Shown here piece after piece: positions 41,507 to 52,878 of a stretch of DNA of 64,000 bases (within the stretch, counting starts at the first letter, position 1; the number at the start of each line of letters is the position of its first letter). The notes under the pieces were generated by a model. The model did not search any database. It saw only the letters and a program-made list of their open reading frames with translations, and was not told the origin of the DNA. Made by a program: the position numbers and the translations under genes. Origin of the DNA: Hyaloraphidium curvatum (lineage: Eukaryota > Monoblepharomycota > Hyaloraphidiomycetes > Hyaloraphidiales > Hyaloraphidiaceae); assembly GCA_025558095.1 (NCBI GenBank), contig JAIVFI010000019.1, positions 1 through 64,000 of the forward strand, read 5' to 3'.

Positions 41507-43807
41507 CTAGTAGTACCCCCACACCCCGCCGTTCCCGATGTTCGCGGAAACATGCAGCGCCTCCGTCCCGCAGACCCTCAACCCCAGCTTCCGCGCGTAA
41601 TCCACGACGTAGCGCTCGAGATCGTACATCCCCGCCCCTCCCGCCCCCTCGAGCACGCCAAGATCCACGCCGCGGAACAGGTCCGCGAAGTGCCGCCCCC
41701 GCATGGCGAACAGGAACGTGAGCAGCATGTCGCCGCCCGGCCGCAGCACGTGCAGCTTCTCGCGGTCGAGGTACCAGCTCCCGAACGTCCGCGCCCACAC
41801 GTCGCATTCCGGGTGGGACGCGACGAACCGCAGGAAATCCGGGCGCGCGAGGCGGTACCGCCCGCTGAGCTTGACCACGATCGCGTCGGGCGCATCGAGG
41901 GCCGCCGCCGCCGGCTCGGGGGACGCCAGGAACCTGTTCAGCGCGAAGGCCTCCCGCGCCCCCTTGTTCCGCAGGGTGGCGGGCACGTCCGGCACGCAAA
42001 CCGCGCGGGTGAACGGGAACCGACGCGGCAGCTCCCATCCGCAGGTGGGGTCCTCCGAATACACGGCGAAAGAGCGGGAGAAAAGGGGCAGCGCGAACTC
42101 GAGGGCGGTACGGTACTCCTCCTCGCGGGTCGAAGCGAGCTCGGCGAGGACGGATTCGTTGTAGTGCACGACCAGCGATGTGTCCGAGGGGGCCGCCATC
42201 GTGGCTAGGAGGATGAAGTTTTGGGAAAGGCGGAAGGCACCCGCATCGAGCCCCCGGGAGTCGACCTGTTCCGGGTAGGTTGGAGCCGTCCGCGGCCGCC
42301 GGCGGTCCTCGTCCATGCCGGATCCCGCTTGCCCTTGTGGATGAATCCCCGTTTGCGGCGATATGGCTTCCGTTCCGATTTCGTGCCGCCTGACTTGAGC
42401 GCTTCCCATCTCCAAGAAATGCGCAAACGTCTTCGTCACAGCCCAGTCAACGTAGTTTCCACCGTACTGCTTCACCGCGTGCTCCTGCGAGCGATGCGCG
42501 AGCTCCTTCCGGAACGCTTCATCCTCGGCGAGCAGGCACATGTGCCCGGCGATCTCCTCCACCTCTTGCTTGGAGCTCGGAATGTCCGGGTGCACCGAGT
42601 GGAGCAGCGCGTACGTCCCATTGGGCGTTCCGGCTCCCAGCATGTCGAGCGTGCCGCCGACGCCCGACGCCAGCGCGGGCAGCCCGGCAAAGAGGGCTTC
42701 GAGCAAGGCAAGGCCCCACGACTCGCCGTCCGCCTGCGCGTTGCTAACGAAAACATCCGCGGCTGCCAGGTAGGCCGGGACCTCGGGGGGAGGGACCCCG
42801 CCCCGCAGGACGAACTGCGGGTGCGTGAGGGTCCACCGAGTTTGCTGGTCGGGGAACACTCCCCGCACGGGCTTCTCCGCTGCCATGTGGGAACCGAGCG
42901 CGAGGATGCGGATGCGTGGGTGGGCGGCAGGGCAAAGGTAGCGCGTGCGGTTGAAGGCGTGGGCGACGCCGGCGTGGCCCTTGTACCAATGGAAGTAGGA
43001 CAGCATCATGAATACCACGGCGTCGGAAGGCAGGCCGAGGGCGGAGCGGATGCGCTCCCGCTGGGCGGTGTTGCCCCGCGCTTCGAGGAGGGGCTTGGCG
43101 CGCCAAGGCGGCATGCCCCAAGGCAGCGTCAGGCTGTGTGGGAGCCGCTTCAAAGCTCGGGGGCCGAGCTCGCCGGCGAGATAGGCGATAAAGCTGGCGC
43201 GTGCGGATGGAGAGATGAAAATGATGCTAGTGACGGTTCCCCCTGTTGCTGCTTCAAAGACTTTGAGGCGGTGTTTGGTGTGCCAGTGGCGGAAGAGTGT
43301 CCCGCCCTCGTGAACCCAGAAGACGACGGCTTGATTGGGGCGGCGAGTGTAGGAAAGAAGGAAGTCGACCGAGGCGGGGGCCGTGGTCGACACGACGACG
43401 ATCTGCGCCTGGGACGCGACTTCGGCCGGGTCCCCCGCATAGAAGCCGATGCGCTCCGCCGCGGTCCCTTCGAACGCCCCTATGACGGTCGCCCTGAACC
43501 GCGCCTCCAGCCGATCCGCGGCCGACGCGCCCTCGGGCTCGCCCTCCGCGGGCTCCAGCTGCCTGGGCGGCACGTGCAGCGCAACCCGTGCGCCGCGCCG
43601 CGCCAGGATCGCCGCGAGCTCGGCGCACACCCGCGGCGCGCCGGTGGCCGTCATCTCGTGCGAGAGGATCGCGATGCGCACGCCGCGCAGTGGTCCGTCG
43701 GGGGCCGCGGGGGCGGCGGCCGGGGGCGGTGCGGGGCCCGGCCGCAGCGGGCCGAACGCCGCCATGGCGAGTGCCGCGACCAGCGCGGTCCGGAGCCGCA
43801 GGCCCAT
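41507..43807 (-). CDS. GT4 glycosyltransferase fused to a second domain
   Basis: A 766-residue single-exon protein. An N-terminal signal-anchor (TALVAALAMAAFGPL) leads into a GT-B fold glycosyltransferase: VRIAILSHEMTATGAPRVCA (nucleotide-sugar glycosyltransferase opening), FHWYKGHAGVAHAF, and the GT4 C-lobe signature ADVFVSNAQADGESWGLALL then EALFAGLPALASGVGGTLDM. After a poorly conserved linker (about 500-555) comes a separate 200-residue domain (VVHYNESVLAEL; IVVKLSGRYRLARPDFLRF; DMLLTFLFAMRGRHFADLF) that resembles WavE/LPS-type small glycosyltransferase domains. The two activities on one chain would act successively on the same glycan, by inference. The architecture looks bacterial, and the lack of introns in a gene of this length is notable here. 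Confidence 0.78.
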   Translation of the reverse strand: MGLRLRTALVAALAMAAFGPLRPGPAPPPAAAPAAPDGPLRGVRIAILSHEMTATGAPRVCAELAAILARRGARVALHVPPRQLEPAEGEPEGASAADRLEARFRATVIGAFEGTAAERIGFYAGDPAEVASQAQIVVVSTTAPASVDFLLSYTRRPNQAVVFWVHEGGTLFRHWHTKHRLKVFEAATGGTVTSIIFISPSARASFIAYLAGELGPRALKRLPHSLTLPWGMPPWRAKPLLEARGNTAQRERIRSALGLPSDAVVFMMLSYFHWYKGHAGVAHAFNRTRYLCPAAHPRIRILALGSHMAAEKPVRGVFPDQQTRWTLTHPQFVLRGGVPPPEVPAYLAAADVFVSNAQADGESWGLALLEALFAGLPALASGVGGTLDMLGAGTPNGTYALLHSVHPDIPSSKQEVEEIAGHMCLLAEDEAFRKELAHRSQEHAVKQYGGNYVDWAVTKTFAHFLEMGSAQVRRHEIGTEAISPQTGIHPQGQAGSGMDEDRRRPRTAPTYPEQVDSRGLDAGAFRLSQNFILLATMAAPSDTSLVVHYNESVLAELASTREEEYRTALEFALPLFSRSFAVYSEDPTCGWELPRRFPFTRAVCVPDVPATLRNKGAREAFALNRFLASPEPAAAALDAPDAIVVKLSGRYRLARPDFLRFVASHPECDVWARTFGSWYLDREKLHVLRPGGDMLLTFLFAMRGRHFADLFRGVDLGVLEGAGGAGMYDLERYVVDYARKLGLRVCGTEALHVSANIGNGGVWGYY

Positions 43808-44746
43808 TGCAGACGGTCCCGGTTGCAGGAGTCAGAGGGTGAGGGATGGGCCTGTCCTTGAGCCGCCCCAGCCGCCGGTTCCCTTGCATCCCCACCAGTC
43901 CCACCCAGGAGCATTCGCCATATCGTGGCACGTCTTTAGAGCATCTCAAGCGCGATTTTTTCGGAAAAAAACACAGTCCATCGTCATCGCTCCGCAAGAG
44001 CAATAGACTCCGTTCCTAGGCGGATGGATCCGTCTGCCCACAGGAACGGTGTCGCTTGCCGGGCGCGCCGCCGATGAGATTCCAGAAGACGACCATCCAA
44101 CACCCTAGACCACGATCACGTCCAGTCAAGGTCATGTATGGCGCCGAGGGATAGAGACCCGGACGCACCGGCGCCCTTTTGGGTGCCGGCGCTGCCGCTC
44201 GCGGATCTCGGCGCCCGTCAACCCCGCGATTCCGCACCTTGACCGTCCGTCCGTCCGTGCCCTCTGCTGCTGAATCCCACTATCAAAAGCTTGAAGCACA
44301 ATCGAGAGAGGCGGATGGGGAGGAAACGCAAAAGTACCGGCGCCGTCGGCACCCAATCTGGCTGCTGGAGGCGCTGCATCAAGTCAACTGACCCACTAAT
44401 CGCTGGGACCTGGCGCTTTCGCGTGGGCTTTCAAACAGAAGTTCGGACGACGCTCCACAGACGAATACGTTTGAACACATTGCATCGAGAACGGAAAAGC
44501 AATACATGGTATACCGGGGATCCGGCGCCCTGGTGGGCCCGGCTCCCCAACGCGAGTGCCGTCTAAAGAGGTATCGTCCGAAACCCCCATAAATCCCGTG
44601 AAAGGCGCCGCGGTGGCGCTTGCCAATATAAGAATGGCAGTGATAGAGGTATCACATGCGTGGTTGGAGACAGAGAATCTTGAGCTGTGCATTTCCAAGG
44701 GCCGGGATGCCGCCTCCGGCCTGCCGATCCCGGGGTCCTTGCGGCC
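43808..44746. other. Intergenic, no gene seen
   Basis: 939 bp between two minus-strand genes: the GT4 promoter side and the 3' side of the GDS1-like gene. Less GC-rich in places, with no coding signal. Confidence 0.5.
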
Positions 44747-47700
44747 TTAGAACCCGGTGATCTCGTCCATGTCCTCGTCCTCCTCCGTCTCGTCGCCGTC
44801 GGGCACGCCGAGCTTCTTCTTGCCCTTGCCCTTGCCGCCGGCGAGCGAGCGCTGCCGCTTGGCGTCGGGCGACTCCGAGTCCGAGGGCCGCTTGCTGACG
44901 TTGGGCGGGGAGTGCAAGATGCGCGGGAACGCGGCAGCCGCCGCGGCAACCGAGCCGGATCCGCGCGAGTTGATGATCTTGATCTTGGGCGCCGGTGATG
45001 CTGGTCGCGCGGCGCCGGGCGTGAGCCGTGGGGAGGGGGTCGGCGGCCCAAAGGACCCGATCGCCGGGCCGCCAAAAGAGCCCATCGGCGGCAGCTCAGG
45101 GGAAACGGCTTTCGGGGTCGCCGGCCGCCGAGGCGCGGGGCTGCTGCGGCCAACCGGCGTCCCTCGCGTCCGCGCCGCCGCCCTCGTGCTCCTGCCCGGG
45201 CTCGCATCTTCCATGGTGATGTCTTGCCGGGCCTTGAGGGCGCCCGGCTTGATGGTGATCGACGTCGTGACAATGACGGTGCGCTCCACCGCGACGTCGC
45301 CTTCGTCGTCCGTCGTCGCCGACCCTTCGCGAGCGGCTGCAGCGGTGGGCACGGCGGCCGTAGTGGGGAACACGCCGCTGGGCGTCGCAGTCGGGCTTGC
45401 GTCGCCCTCCGAGTCGGTTGCGTCGTCCTCCACGTCGCGTTCGTAGCCTGTCTCCTCGTCCGAAGAGCCGCGCTTCTCGGGAGGCCGCTCCTCCTCCTCG
45501 TCGTCGTCGTCCGAGCCAAACCACGACGGCGAGGATTCCTCCTCGCCCTCCGAGTCGGTCTCCTGGGCGCGAGCACGGGCGGCGGCCTCGGCTGCGGAAG
45601 CCGCGGCATGCCGCTTCCTGATGATCTCCCTGCGCCGCTCCCGGGCCTCGTCCCCGTCGTCGTCGGACGACTCCCAGCCTTGGGCAAGCACGTGCAGAGC
45701 ATCGGCCATGACGGCGGCGTCTGGGATGCCGAGCGGGTCGCGTTCGTTGAGGAGCGAGGTCGGCGGGTGGTCCTTGGAGCCCGTGTTGGCCCGAAGCAGC
45801 GGCGGGATCGATCGCGCTGCTTCCGCCGGGCGAAGAGAGGGCGAGATGAGGAACAGGTCGTCCTTGGCCTGGGCCCCCGTCGAAATGCTGGTGAGCGTGG
45901 CGTTCAGGACCTGCAATCCAGCCGATTCGCGGCGGCCCGGTGCCGTAATGTGCTGCACGTCCTCCGCGTCAAGCGAGGCGGCGGCGGCTTGTTCCAGCAG
46001 GGCGGCGGTCGGTGTCGTGTCGTCGACCATCTGGTCCGAGCCGGGCCCGCCAGCGGCGACGAGCTTCTGCAGCTTCTTGATGAGCTTCTCGCTTGCCGCC
46101 TGGGAAGTCGGCTTGATGGGCACGTCGACCGCCTTTCTCGACTTGGATCGCCGCGACCCTGATCCTTCAAGAAAACTGGCCATCAGCTGCGCGCAACACG
46201 AAGTATAGGACCGCCAACCCACCCTTGTCCGACTTCTGGACCGGGCCATCGACGCCGGCAAACACCCTCGGCAGGCCGTCGCTGAGGAAAAAGGCCAGCT
46301 TGGATTCGAGCAGGTACGTGCGCGAGAGCTCGCGCGCCCGCTTGAGCGGAATCCAGGTCCCCAGCAGCCCCGGCTTCTTGCGGATCTTGATCTTGTGCAC
46401 CTCGAGCGAGAGCACCGTCGAGCGCTCGCGGTCCGAGACGAGGCCGCCGGCGAGCAGCAGCGTCGTCGCGTTGACGGAGCCGTCGTCGACGCGGCGCACG
46501 ATGGGGATTTGCGAGCCGAGGAGGGCGAACGGCGCTTCGCCCCTCGAGGGTGTGGAGGGCTGCGAGCCCACGCGGGGTCGCGGCAGCACGGTCAGATAGA
46601 CGTCGACCCCGTCGACGGACGTCTTCCAGACGGGAGCCGAAGGAGGCGGCAGAGGGATGGTGGCGTGGTGGAGCTCGAGCGCGCTGATGATGATGCTGGG
46701 CAAGCCGGCTTCGGCGAGCTTGGACGTGCGCTCGTCCTCCTCGCCCGCGATCGGGTCGCCGCTCGATGCCCTGGTCTCGCGGCCGGGCCCGTCCGACTCG
46801 TCGCCAGGGATCAGCGGCGCATGGTCGCCCGACTGTTCGCCCGACGCCATGGCCGCATCCTCCCCGTCCGAAGACAGGTTGAAGTAGCTCTGGCTGTCGT
46901 CACCGCTGAAGAGCGACGCATCGTCCTCGGCAAACAGCTCGCGCAACACGGGGGAAAAGGCCGCGGGGAAGTTCTGTGGCGACGAAACGTCCGTGCGGAT
47001 GCCCGTGGGCCGCTTGGGCGTCGTTGTCGCCGATGCGCCCCGCGAGCCAGGCCGCGCGCGGCCCTGCCTTGTGCTCCGCGGCACCGCCCCCGAAGGCAGG
47101 CCGCCGATGATGTCCCTGAGCACGTTGGCCGACGCGGGCGGGAGCATGCCGTCGAACGCGGGGCCCTCGGCGGCGCTTTCGGCGGCCATGGCGGTGAGGA
47201 GGTCGGCGTTGGCCTGCGGGAGCTCGATGTCGCCGTCCGAGTCCTTGTCGTCCTCCTCCTCCGTCGTCGTGCCGAGCTCCTCGTCGTCTACGGAGAGCAG
47301 GTCCGCCAGCTGTTCGGGCAGCGGCTGCGGCAGGGACTCGGCGAGCGCGGTCGCGCAGCGGAGCGGTACCCTGTGAGCAGAAAGGTCAGGACTTCTCCAG
47401 CTTTCGGACCAAAACCTTTGCCTGCTCACCAGATGCCGTCGAGCTCCTTGTCCACGCTCTCGCCCGCCTCGAGCCCCGCCGCATCCGCCGTCACCACCAC
47501 CACCGCGTTCTCCTCGTCTGCATCCGCCGCATCCACACCGCCCAGGAGCACCACCTCGATCGCCCGCAGCGCGTCCTGGCCCTTGCCCCCCTTGCCCCTC
47601 GTCTTGCCGCCCTCGGCCCACGACTTGCGCTCCCGCGCCGCGCGGCACCGCGCCAGGACGGCATCCACGTCCGGGTCGCCCGACGCCGCGCCGGGGAGCA

Positions 47701-50689
47701 GCCGGAAGAACGGCTCCGCGTTGATGTAGTTGGCCAGGTCCACGTTGACCTCGACCCCCTCGGCGCCTCCGGCCCCGCGGCAGTGCACGATCCCGGCCAG
47801 CATGCCCGACTTGACCTTGGCAAACAGCGCGCCGTCCGCGTCCATCTCGTAGAGCGACATGACCTGCAGCCTGTTCTCGGGCATCGCCCCCACGTGGCGT
47901 AGCCGGATCACCGACGACACGTACTCAGCCTTGCGCGCCCGACGGCCGGGCGTGGGCTCCGGCGTCGGCAGCGCGCGCGGCCGCCCCTCGTCGTCGTCGT
48001 CGCCGTCGTCCCCGGCGGCCCCGGCCTTGCCCTTGCCCGCACCTCGGCCCGAAGCGCGCGGCGACGTCGGTCCCCCCGACGTTCGTGGCGGCGGCGACGC
48101 GGGCCCCCTCCTCCCCTTGGGCGACCCCGCCCCTCCGGTCCCGCACTGCCTCCCCTCCAACCCCTTCCCCAAATCGGGCCGGTAATACCTCTCGAAAGCC
48201 TCCACGATCCCCATCGCCGCCACCCTCCCCCACCGCTCCCACGTCGCCGCGTCCACCTCGGCCCGGCGCACCTGCAGGTCGAACCCCTTGCCGTAGTGCG
48301 CGTGGTCCTCGTACGCCGGCCTGCGCGGCGGCGTGGGCGTCGCGGGCGAGGGGCGCGGGGACGCCGTGTCGCCGGCATCCGAGTCCGAGTCGGAATCGCC
48401 GTACGCGGCGGCGATCTGCGCCAGAGGCGCCGGCAGCTCCTTCCCCATGGCAATGCCCTTGGCCTTCCTGGGCCTGGGCGTCGGCGCCGGCGTCCTCTCC
48501 CTCGCCCCCCTTTCATCCTCCTCCCCGTCCCGCTCAAAGAAATCGTGCGGCGCCTTGCGGATCTCGTCGATCCTCCCGGCGGACCCCCCCGAACTGCTCC
48601 CGCTCCTCGCGCTCGAAAGCCGCCCGGTGGGGCTCTCCTTCCCCACCCCCCTCCCCCTGGGCTCGCGGCGCACGGTCTCGAGGAACGCCGCGTGCGGGTC
48701 CTGCATGTACCGCAGCACGCGGTCCGTGTCCTTCCCCACGACGATGTTGGCCGCGGCGCCGATGGGCGTGACGGCCGCCGACGTGTAGAGCAGCCTCGAT
48801 GGCGGCGTCGCGGCCGGGGAGCCGAACGACGCGCGCTTGCTCGACGCGACAAAGGTCGCATCCGAGGGCTCCCCGCCCAGCGGCGGATGCTCCGACACCT
48901 TGCCCCCCTCCGCCTCCCTCTTGACCGCCGCGCCCGTGCCGCCGGGGGTGCGCTGCGGCGTGCCCATCTCGACGAGCCACAGCGCCGCCACCTTGTCCGG
49001 ATCGGGCTTGGTCGAGGGCATCGGCGACCCGTCCACGAGCATCGGGTACCCGGGCGACGGCGCGCCAAAGTCAATCAGCAGCTGGAGCAGCTCCTCCTCC
49101 CCCAGGCCGTCGATGGCCTCGGCCTCGGCGGCGTGCGCGGCCAGGTCCGCCGCGGCGTCGAGATCCGTGCGCACCAACCCCGCCATCTGCGCGTCCTCCG
49201 CGGCGGGCAGGACCGCCGGAGCCGCAACGGGCTGCACCCGCTGCAGCACCTCGTCCTCCATCACGTCGTCAAACTCGTCCTCGGAATCGCTCACGCTCCT
49301 CGCCCTCCGCCCCTTCTTCCTCCTCCCCCCCTGGCTCCTGCGCTTCTTGCGCACCGGGCTCCCGTAGTTCCCGTCCTCGTCCTCCTCGCTCCCCCCGCTC
49401 CCCACCGCATCGGAGCTCGCCACCCCGGGGCCGGGCAACAGCCCCTCGGCGTAGAGGGAAGCCTTGCTCGGCCGCCCCCTCTTCCTCTTCCCGGCGCCCG
49501 CGGACGGGGGCACGACGGGGTCGTACTCCGGGTCCTCGTCCGACAGCGGGCCGGAGGAGCGGGTCTTGTGCCGTGAGGTGGGTTCGCCGCGGGAGGGCCG
49601 CGAAGGGCGCGGGATGCGGGGTTTGGGGCGGGGGTGGTCGGGGATGGGGGACCCGGGGGGTTCGCCTTCGCGGCGGGGGCGGAGCTGCCGTTCAACGATA
49701 TTGTCAGCAGCGAAGAAGAGGGGAAAGGATGGGCGACCCACGATGACGATGGTGTCGTCCAGGTCGGGAAGCAGCCGCTCGTCCACCCCCGTGTGCGGGA
49801 TGCGGAGCGCCAGCCGCGCCTCGGGCACCTCGGCGACAGGTATCGGCGGGTCGTCCTGGTCGACATAGTACCTGTCGCGCGGGGCGGGTCAGCCGAATAC
49901 CGGGGGAGCAAAGGAGAAGGGGGACGGTACCGGAGCTTGCGCTCGCCCTCGTTGGCCCACTTGCCCAGGATCGGCTTGCGCGGCGGGTTGTGCTCCGAGC
50001 AGCGCTTGAAGTGCTGCGAAATCCTCGAGGAGACGGTGGCGTGCGGCGTGTTGCCACTGCGGGTTCGAACAGAACCGCTGAGCCCGACGATGCCGGCCTC
50101 CCAGCAGGATAGGAACCCACCCCAACAGCGCCACGTTCCCCTTGAGTATCATCCCGCTCAGCTCCCTCGGCGTGGCGGGCGTGTTGCCCGTGCGCATGAT
50201 GACCTTGATGATGGCCGCAAGCACCTTGTCCCGCGCGTCGTCCGGGTGGATGTACACCGTGACGCGCGGGCGGTCGCCCGCCGGCTGCGGTGCCGAGGAT
50301 GCGGGTGCGGGGGCATCCTGCGAGGTGGATGGTGCGGCGGCGTCGGAGGATTGCGGGCGGGGAGGGGAGGAGGAGGCGTCGGTGCGCGGGGGGGCGAGGC
50401 GCACGGGGGGAGGGGAGCGCGCGGGGGGCGGCGGGGAGAAGGCGCGGGAGCGGGTCCCAGCGGGATCGGGAGAAAGTGCGCGCGCGGGGGAGTGCCGCAG
50501 GGGTGCGCCCGGCGGGGAGCGGGGGTGGGCCGGGTGCGCCGGGCGGGGCTGCCGGTCGGGCGAGGCGTTCTCGCCGTCGGGGCGCTTTTTCGCGGGTGCG
50601 GGCTTCGTAGATGCGGGGGGCGGGGGCAGATCGTTGCCCCGGGGGGTCGAGCCGGGCCCCGGCCCCGGCAGGGCGGTGTCCAGTTTCAT
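44747..50689 (-). CDS. GDS1-type winged-helix nuclear protein, very long
   Basis: A 1,898-residue nuclear protein. Exons (minus): 50121-50689, 49931-50056, 47430-49871, 46223-47370, 44747-46158 (the last acceptor could lie 6 bp further, at 46164). The start is ATG 50689 (MKLDTALPG). Residues 151-237, built from the first three exons, form a GDS1-like winged helix: TPRELSGMILKGNVALLGGN, TPHATVSSRISQHFKRCSEH, then KPILGKWANEGERKLRYYVD. The block DTIVIVGRPSFPLFFAADNI follows. The rest is low-complexity and acidic/basic (RKKRRSQGGRRKKGRRARS; SDSDSDAGDTASPRPSP) with scattered ordered patches (AYEDHAHYGKGFDLQVRRAE; KIKIRKKPGLLGTWIPL). All junctions keep frame. Likely a chromatin or transcription regulator; fungal relatives are poorly characterised. 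Confidence 0.78.
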
Positions 50690-51877
50690 CTGCGTTGGGC
50701 TGCGGGGAAGGGTCAGCGTCGGGCGTCCCGGCAGCACCACGAGGCCCGGCACGCAGGTCCTACGGCTTGCCGGAGCCGCAGAAAATCCGCCCCGGCCGCC
50801 CGTGTCGCCCCAAACAGCACCTTCAGTCAGCCTTTGAGGGGGGCAAAAGGGCGCGGCGTCGTTTCGGTGTCGGCCCTGCGGGGCATACCAGGCGTCCTGC
50901 GCGGCGGCAAAACGACGGGCGGTTAGAACAAGCCCAGTAATGCCAATAGGCGCCCCAGAATGGCCCGGCCGTTGCCGGGGACGGCGGTGCCCCACGCCGC
51001 CCCCCGCGTCCCGCGCCGCCGGCCGCCCCCCGCGCCGGGCGCCCTGCGCCGCCGCCACGCCGCCGCATGCGCCTCTGCCCGCACCCTCCGCGCCGCAACC
51101 CCGCCGCGGCATCCCCCGCGCCGCCCGCCGGCCCGCCCGTCCCGGTCCCCCGCAGACTCCACCGGCCGCCCCGCCGCCCTCTCAACCCGCCCCGGTCTCG
51201 CTCCGCCGTCAACTCCTCCGCAAAACCCCAGCCAGCCAGCCCGCAACATCCCGGCGTGCTTACCTCGCTCGCAAGGGGGCGGGGGTCGGGGTGTCGCGTG
51301 CGTTTTGCCGGCGCATCTGACCGCTCAACGGCTGGAGGGCGCGCCCGGGACCCGGTCGGCGCCGCACAAATAGGCACGATATGCCACGGAGAACGGGGAA
51401 AGAGGGAGCGGAAAAGATGGATAGGGAGGTGATTGGTTTGCTGGGCGTTAATGGTGGGGATTGGAGGCAGATGGGGCCGTGGAAGGAGATGGAGTGATGC
51501 GGCGCCAGTTCAACAAGGCCCCGCGCTCCGGTTTCCTGTCCAGGGAGCTCTATCGTACATCATTTGCGGCAATCTAACAAGAGCGGTGCCGTCGATCGGG
51601 GGAGGGAGGGTCTCTGGGCACGGGTGGTTGCCCTTGCCACATTGGCCCCGCCGGGGGATCGGCGCCGCCGACTTTGCGTCCGGGCATCCGGCAGCAGGTC
51701 CATTGGACCCGGTCGCTCTGCTATCCGAAACGGATCTGTTCACTTCACCGAAGCGGGCCGTTGTGGGCGTGGTGATGGCCGCCGCTAATCGAAAGCCTTC
51801 GAGCGCATCCGATCTGTTCGATGACTTGATGGGAGCCCACTTTAGTCTCTATCTTCTCGTTCTCGCCCCCGGTTTAG
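50690..51877. other. Intergenic, no gene seen
   Basis: 1.19 kb. The first 600 bp are extremely CCG/CGC-rich and produce long arginine- and proline-rich frames on every strand, none credible. Presumed promoter of the GDS1-like gene. Confidence 0.5.
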
Positions 51878-52051
51878 TTCGGCTCCGGGTCCGAGAACGA
51901 GTCGAGATACGGAACGACGCTGAAGGCGTTCAATGGGTCGCGGAGGTGGACGGTCCGCGAGGTGGCGGTCGTGGCTGGGGTATTCAAAAAGTACGGCTTC
52001 AAGGTCAAGCACGCGGCCAAGGACTCGGCGCTGATCTTCCGGGCGCAGTGA
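51878..52051 (+). CDS. Possible terminal exon, unknown protein
   Basis: A 57-codon frame that reads like real protein (SENESRYGTTLKAFNGS; WTVREVAVVAGVFKKYGFKV; KHAAKDSALIFRAQ, stop at 52049-52051). It starts right after a good acceptor (ccggtttag) and an in-frame TAG sits inside the would-be intron, so it behaves like a last exon. I could not find a matching upstream exon; the ATG at 51773 (MAAANRKPSS) is the nearest candidate. Family not recognised. It may be a gene remnant. Confidence 0.35.
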   Translation, partial: FGSGSENESRYGTTLKAFNGSRRWTVREVAVVAGVFKKYGFKVKHAAKDSALIFRAQ

Positions 52052-52878
52052 ATGATTTGGAGCGGGATTTTGTCACAGACTTGTTCTTTGTTCCTGAGGA
52101 AGAAGAGAATGTATTTGTTCAAGTACTTGTTCTCCCCGTCGGAGTCAGTACATCTTTTGGATAGCCGGGGCTTGCGGTCCCCGTCCAGTCCAGTTCCTTT
52201 CCGCTCTGAAAATGAACTGAACATTGCCGAGGAGAGGCCAGCTTTAAAAGACATGGATGATGGCTCTGGGTTGCTACCGAAGCGGCTCTCGGCATCGCAG
52301 GGAGCTGGTGAGGCCCACGGATGGCGTCGGGGTTGCAAGCTATGAGCAACGAAGCCGGCACCGCCCGGAGCATGCTGCTGGCGACGCCCCGCTCACCCGA
52401 GCCAGAGGCAGAGGGGGGGTTGGACGAGGGGACTGTCCTCCGTCGCTTCGCTCCGTCGTCCCCCCGGGGTCGCGGCGAACAGCGCCCGAATCCTCGATGC
52501 GCGTGCAAGCCAGAAGCACCTCTTTTAGCATGATCCATTTACGAGGACGATTGCGGCGCAGGTATGGCTCGCTGGTCTGAAGGCATGGCTGTAGCGTTGA
52601 GTAATGGCCGAGTATTGCCTTTTGCCGGCAAGACTCGACTATTTACTTTGACGGGGTGAGGAAACAGGGAGAGCACCAAGGTCCCACATTGGAGCCGTCT
52701 TTCGGCCAGTTCGACACGTTGCGCGACTGAAGTATCGGGGTGACGGTGGCAAAGCTTGGCGGTGCAGGAGTTGTTGCAGGAATCGGCACAGCCCGCGTTC
52801 CGAAGAACCTTCGCGGAGGCAGCGACGTAATTGTTCTCTCTGCTCAACAACTACTCAGCTTCGTTTCCACCGTCTAGA
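52052..52878. other. Intergenic, no gene seen
   Basis: 827 bp, less GC-rich than average, without a convincing gene. Holds the promoter of the mucin-like gene. Confidence 0.5.

Noticed and set aside
42221-43861. 546-codon plus-strand frame antisense to the GT4 gene
   Set aside because: Same reason: composition mirrors the complement of the glycosyltransferase and no motif is present.
46159-46164. Alternative acceptor for the last GDS1-gene intron (AAG at 46165-46167)
   Set aside because: Kept only as an alternative: it stays in frame but the CAG at 46159-46161 fits the consensus better.
51874-52338. 154-codon minus-strand frame opposite the orphan exon
   Set aside because: No motif; the plus-strand frame has a better acceptor and more protein-like composition.
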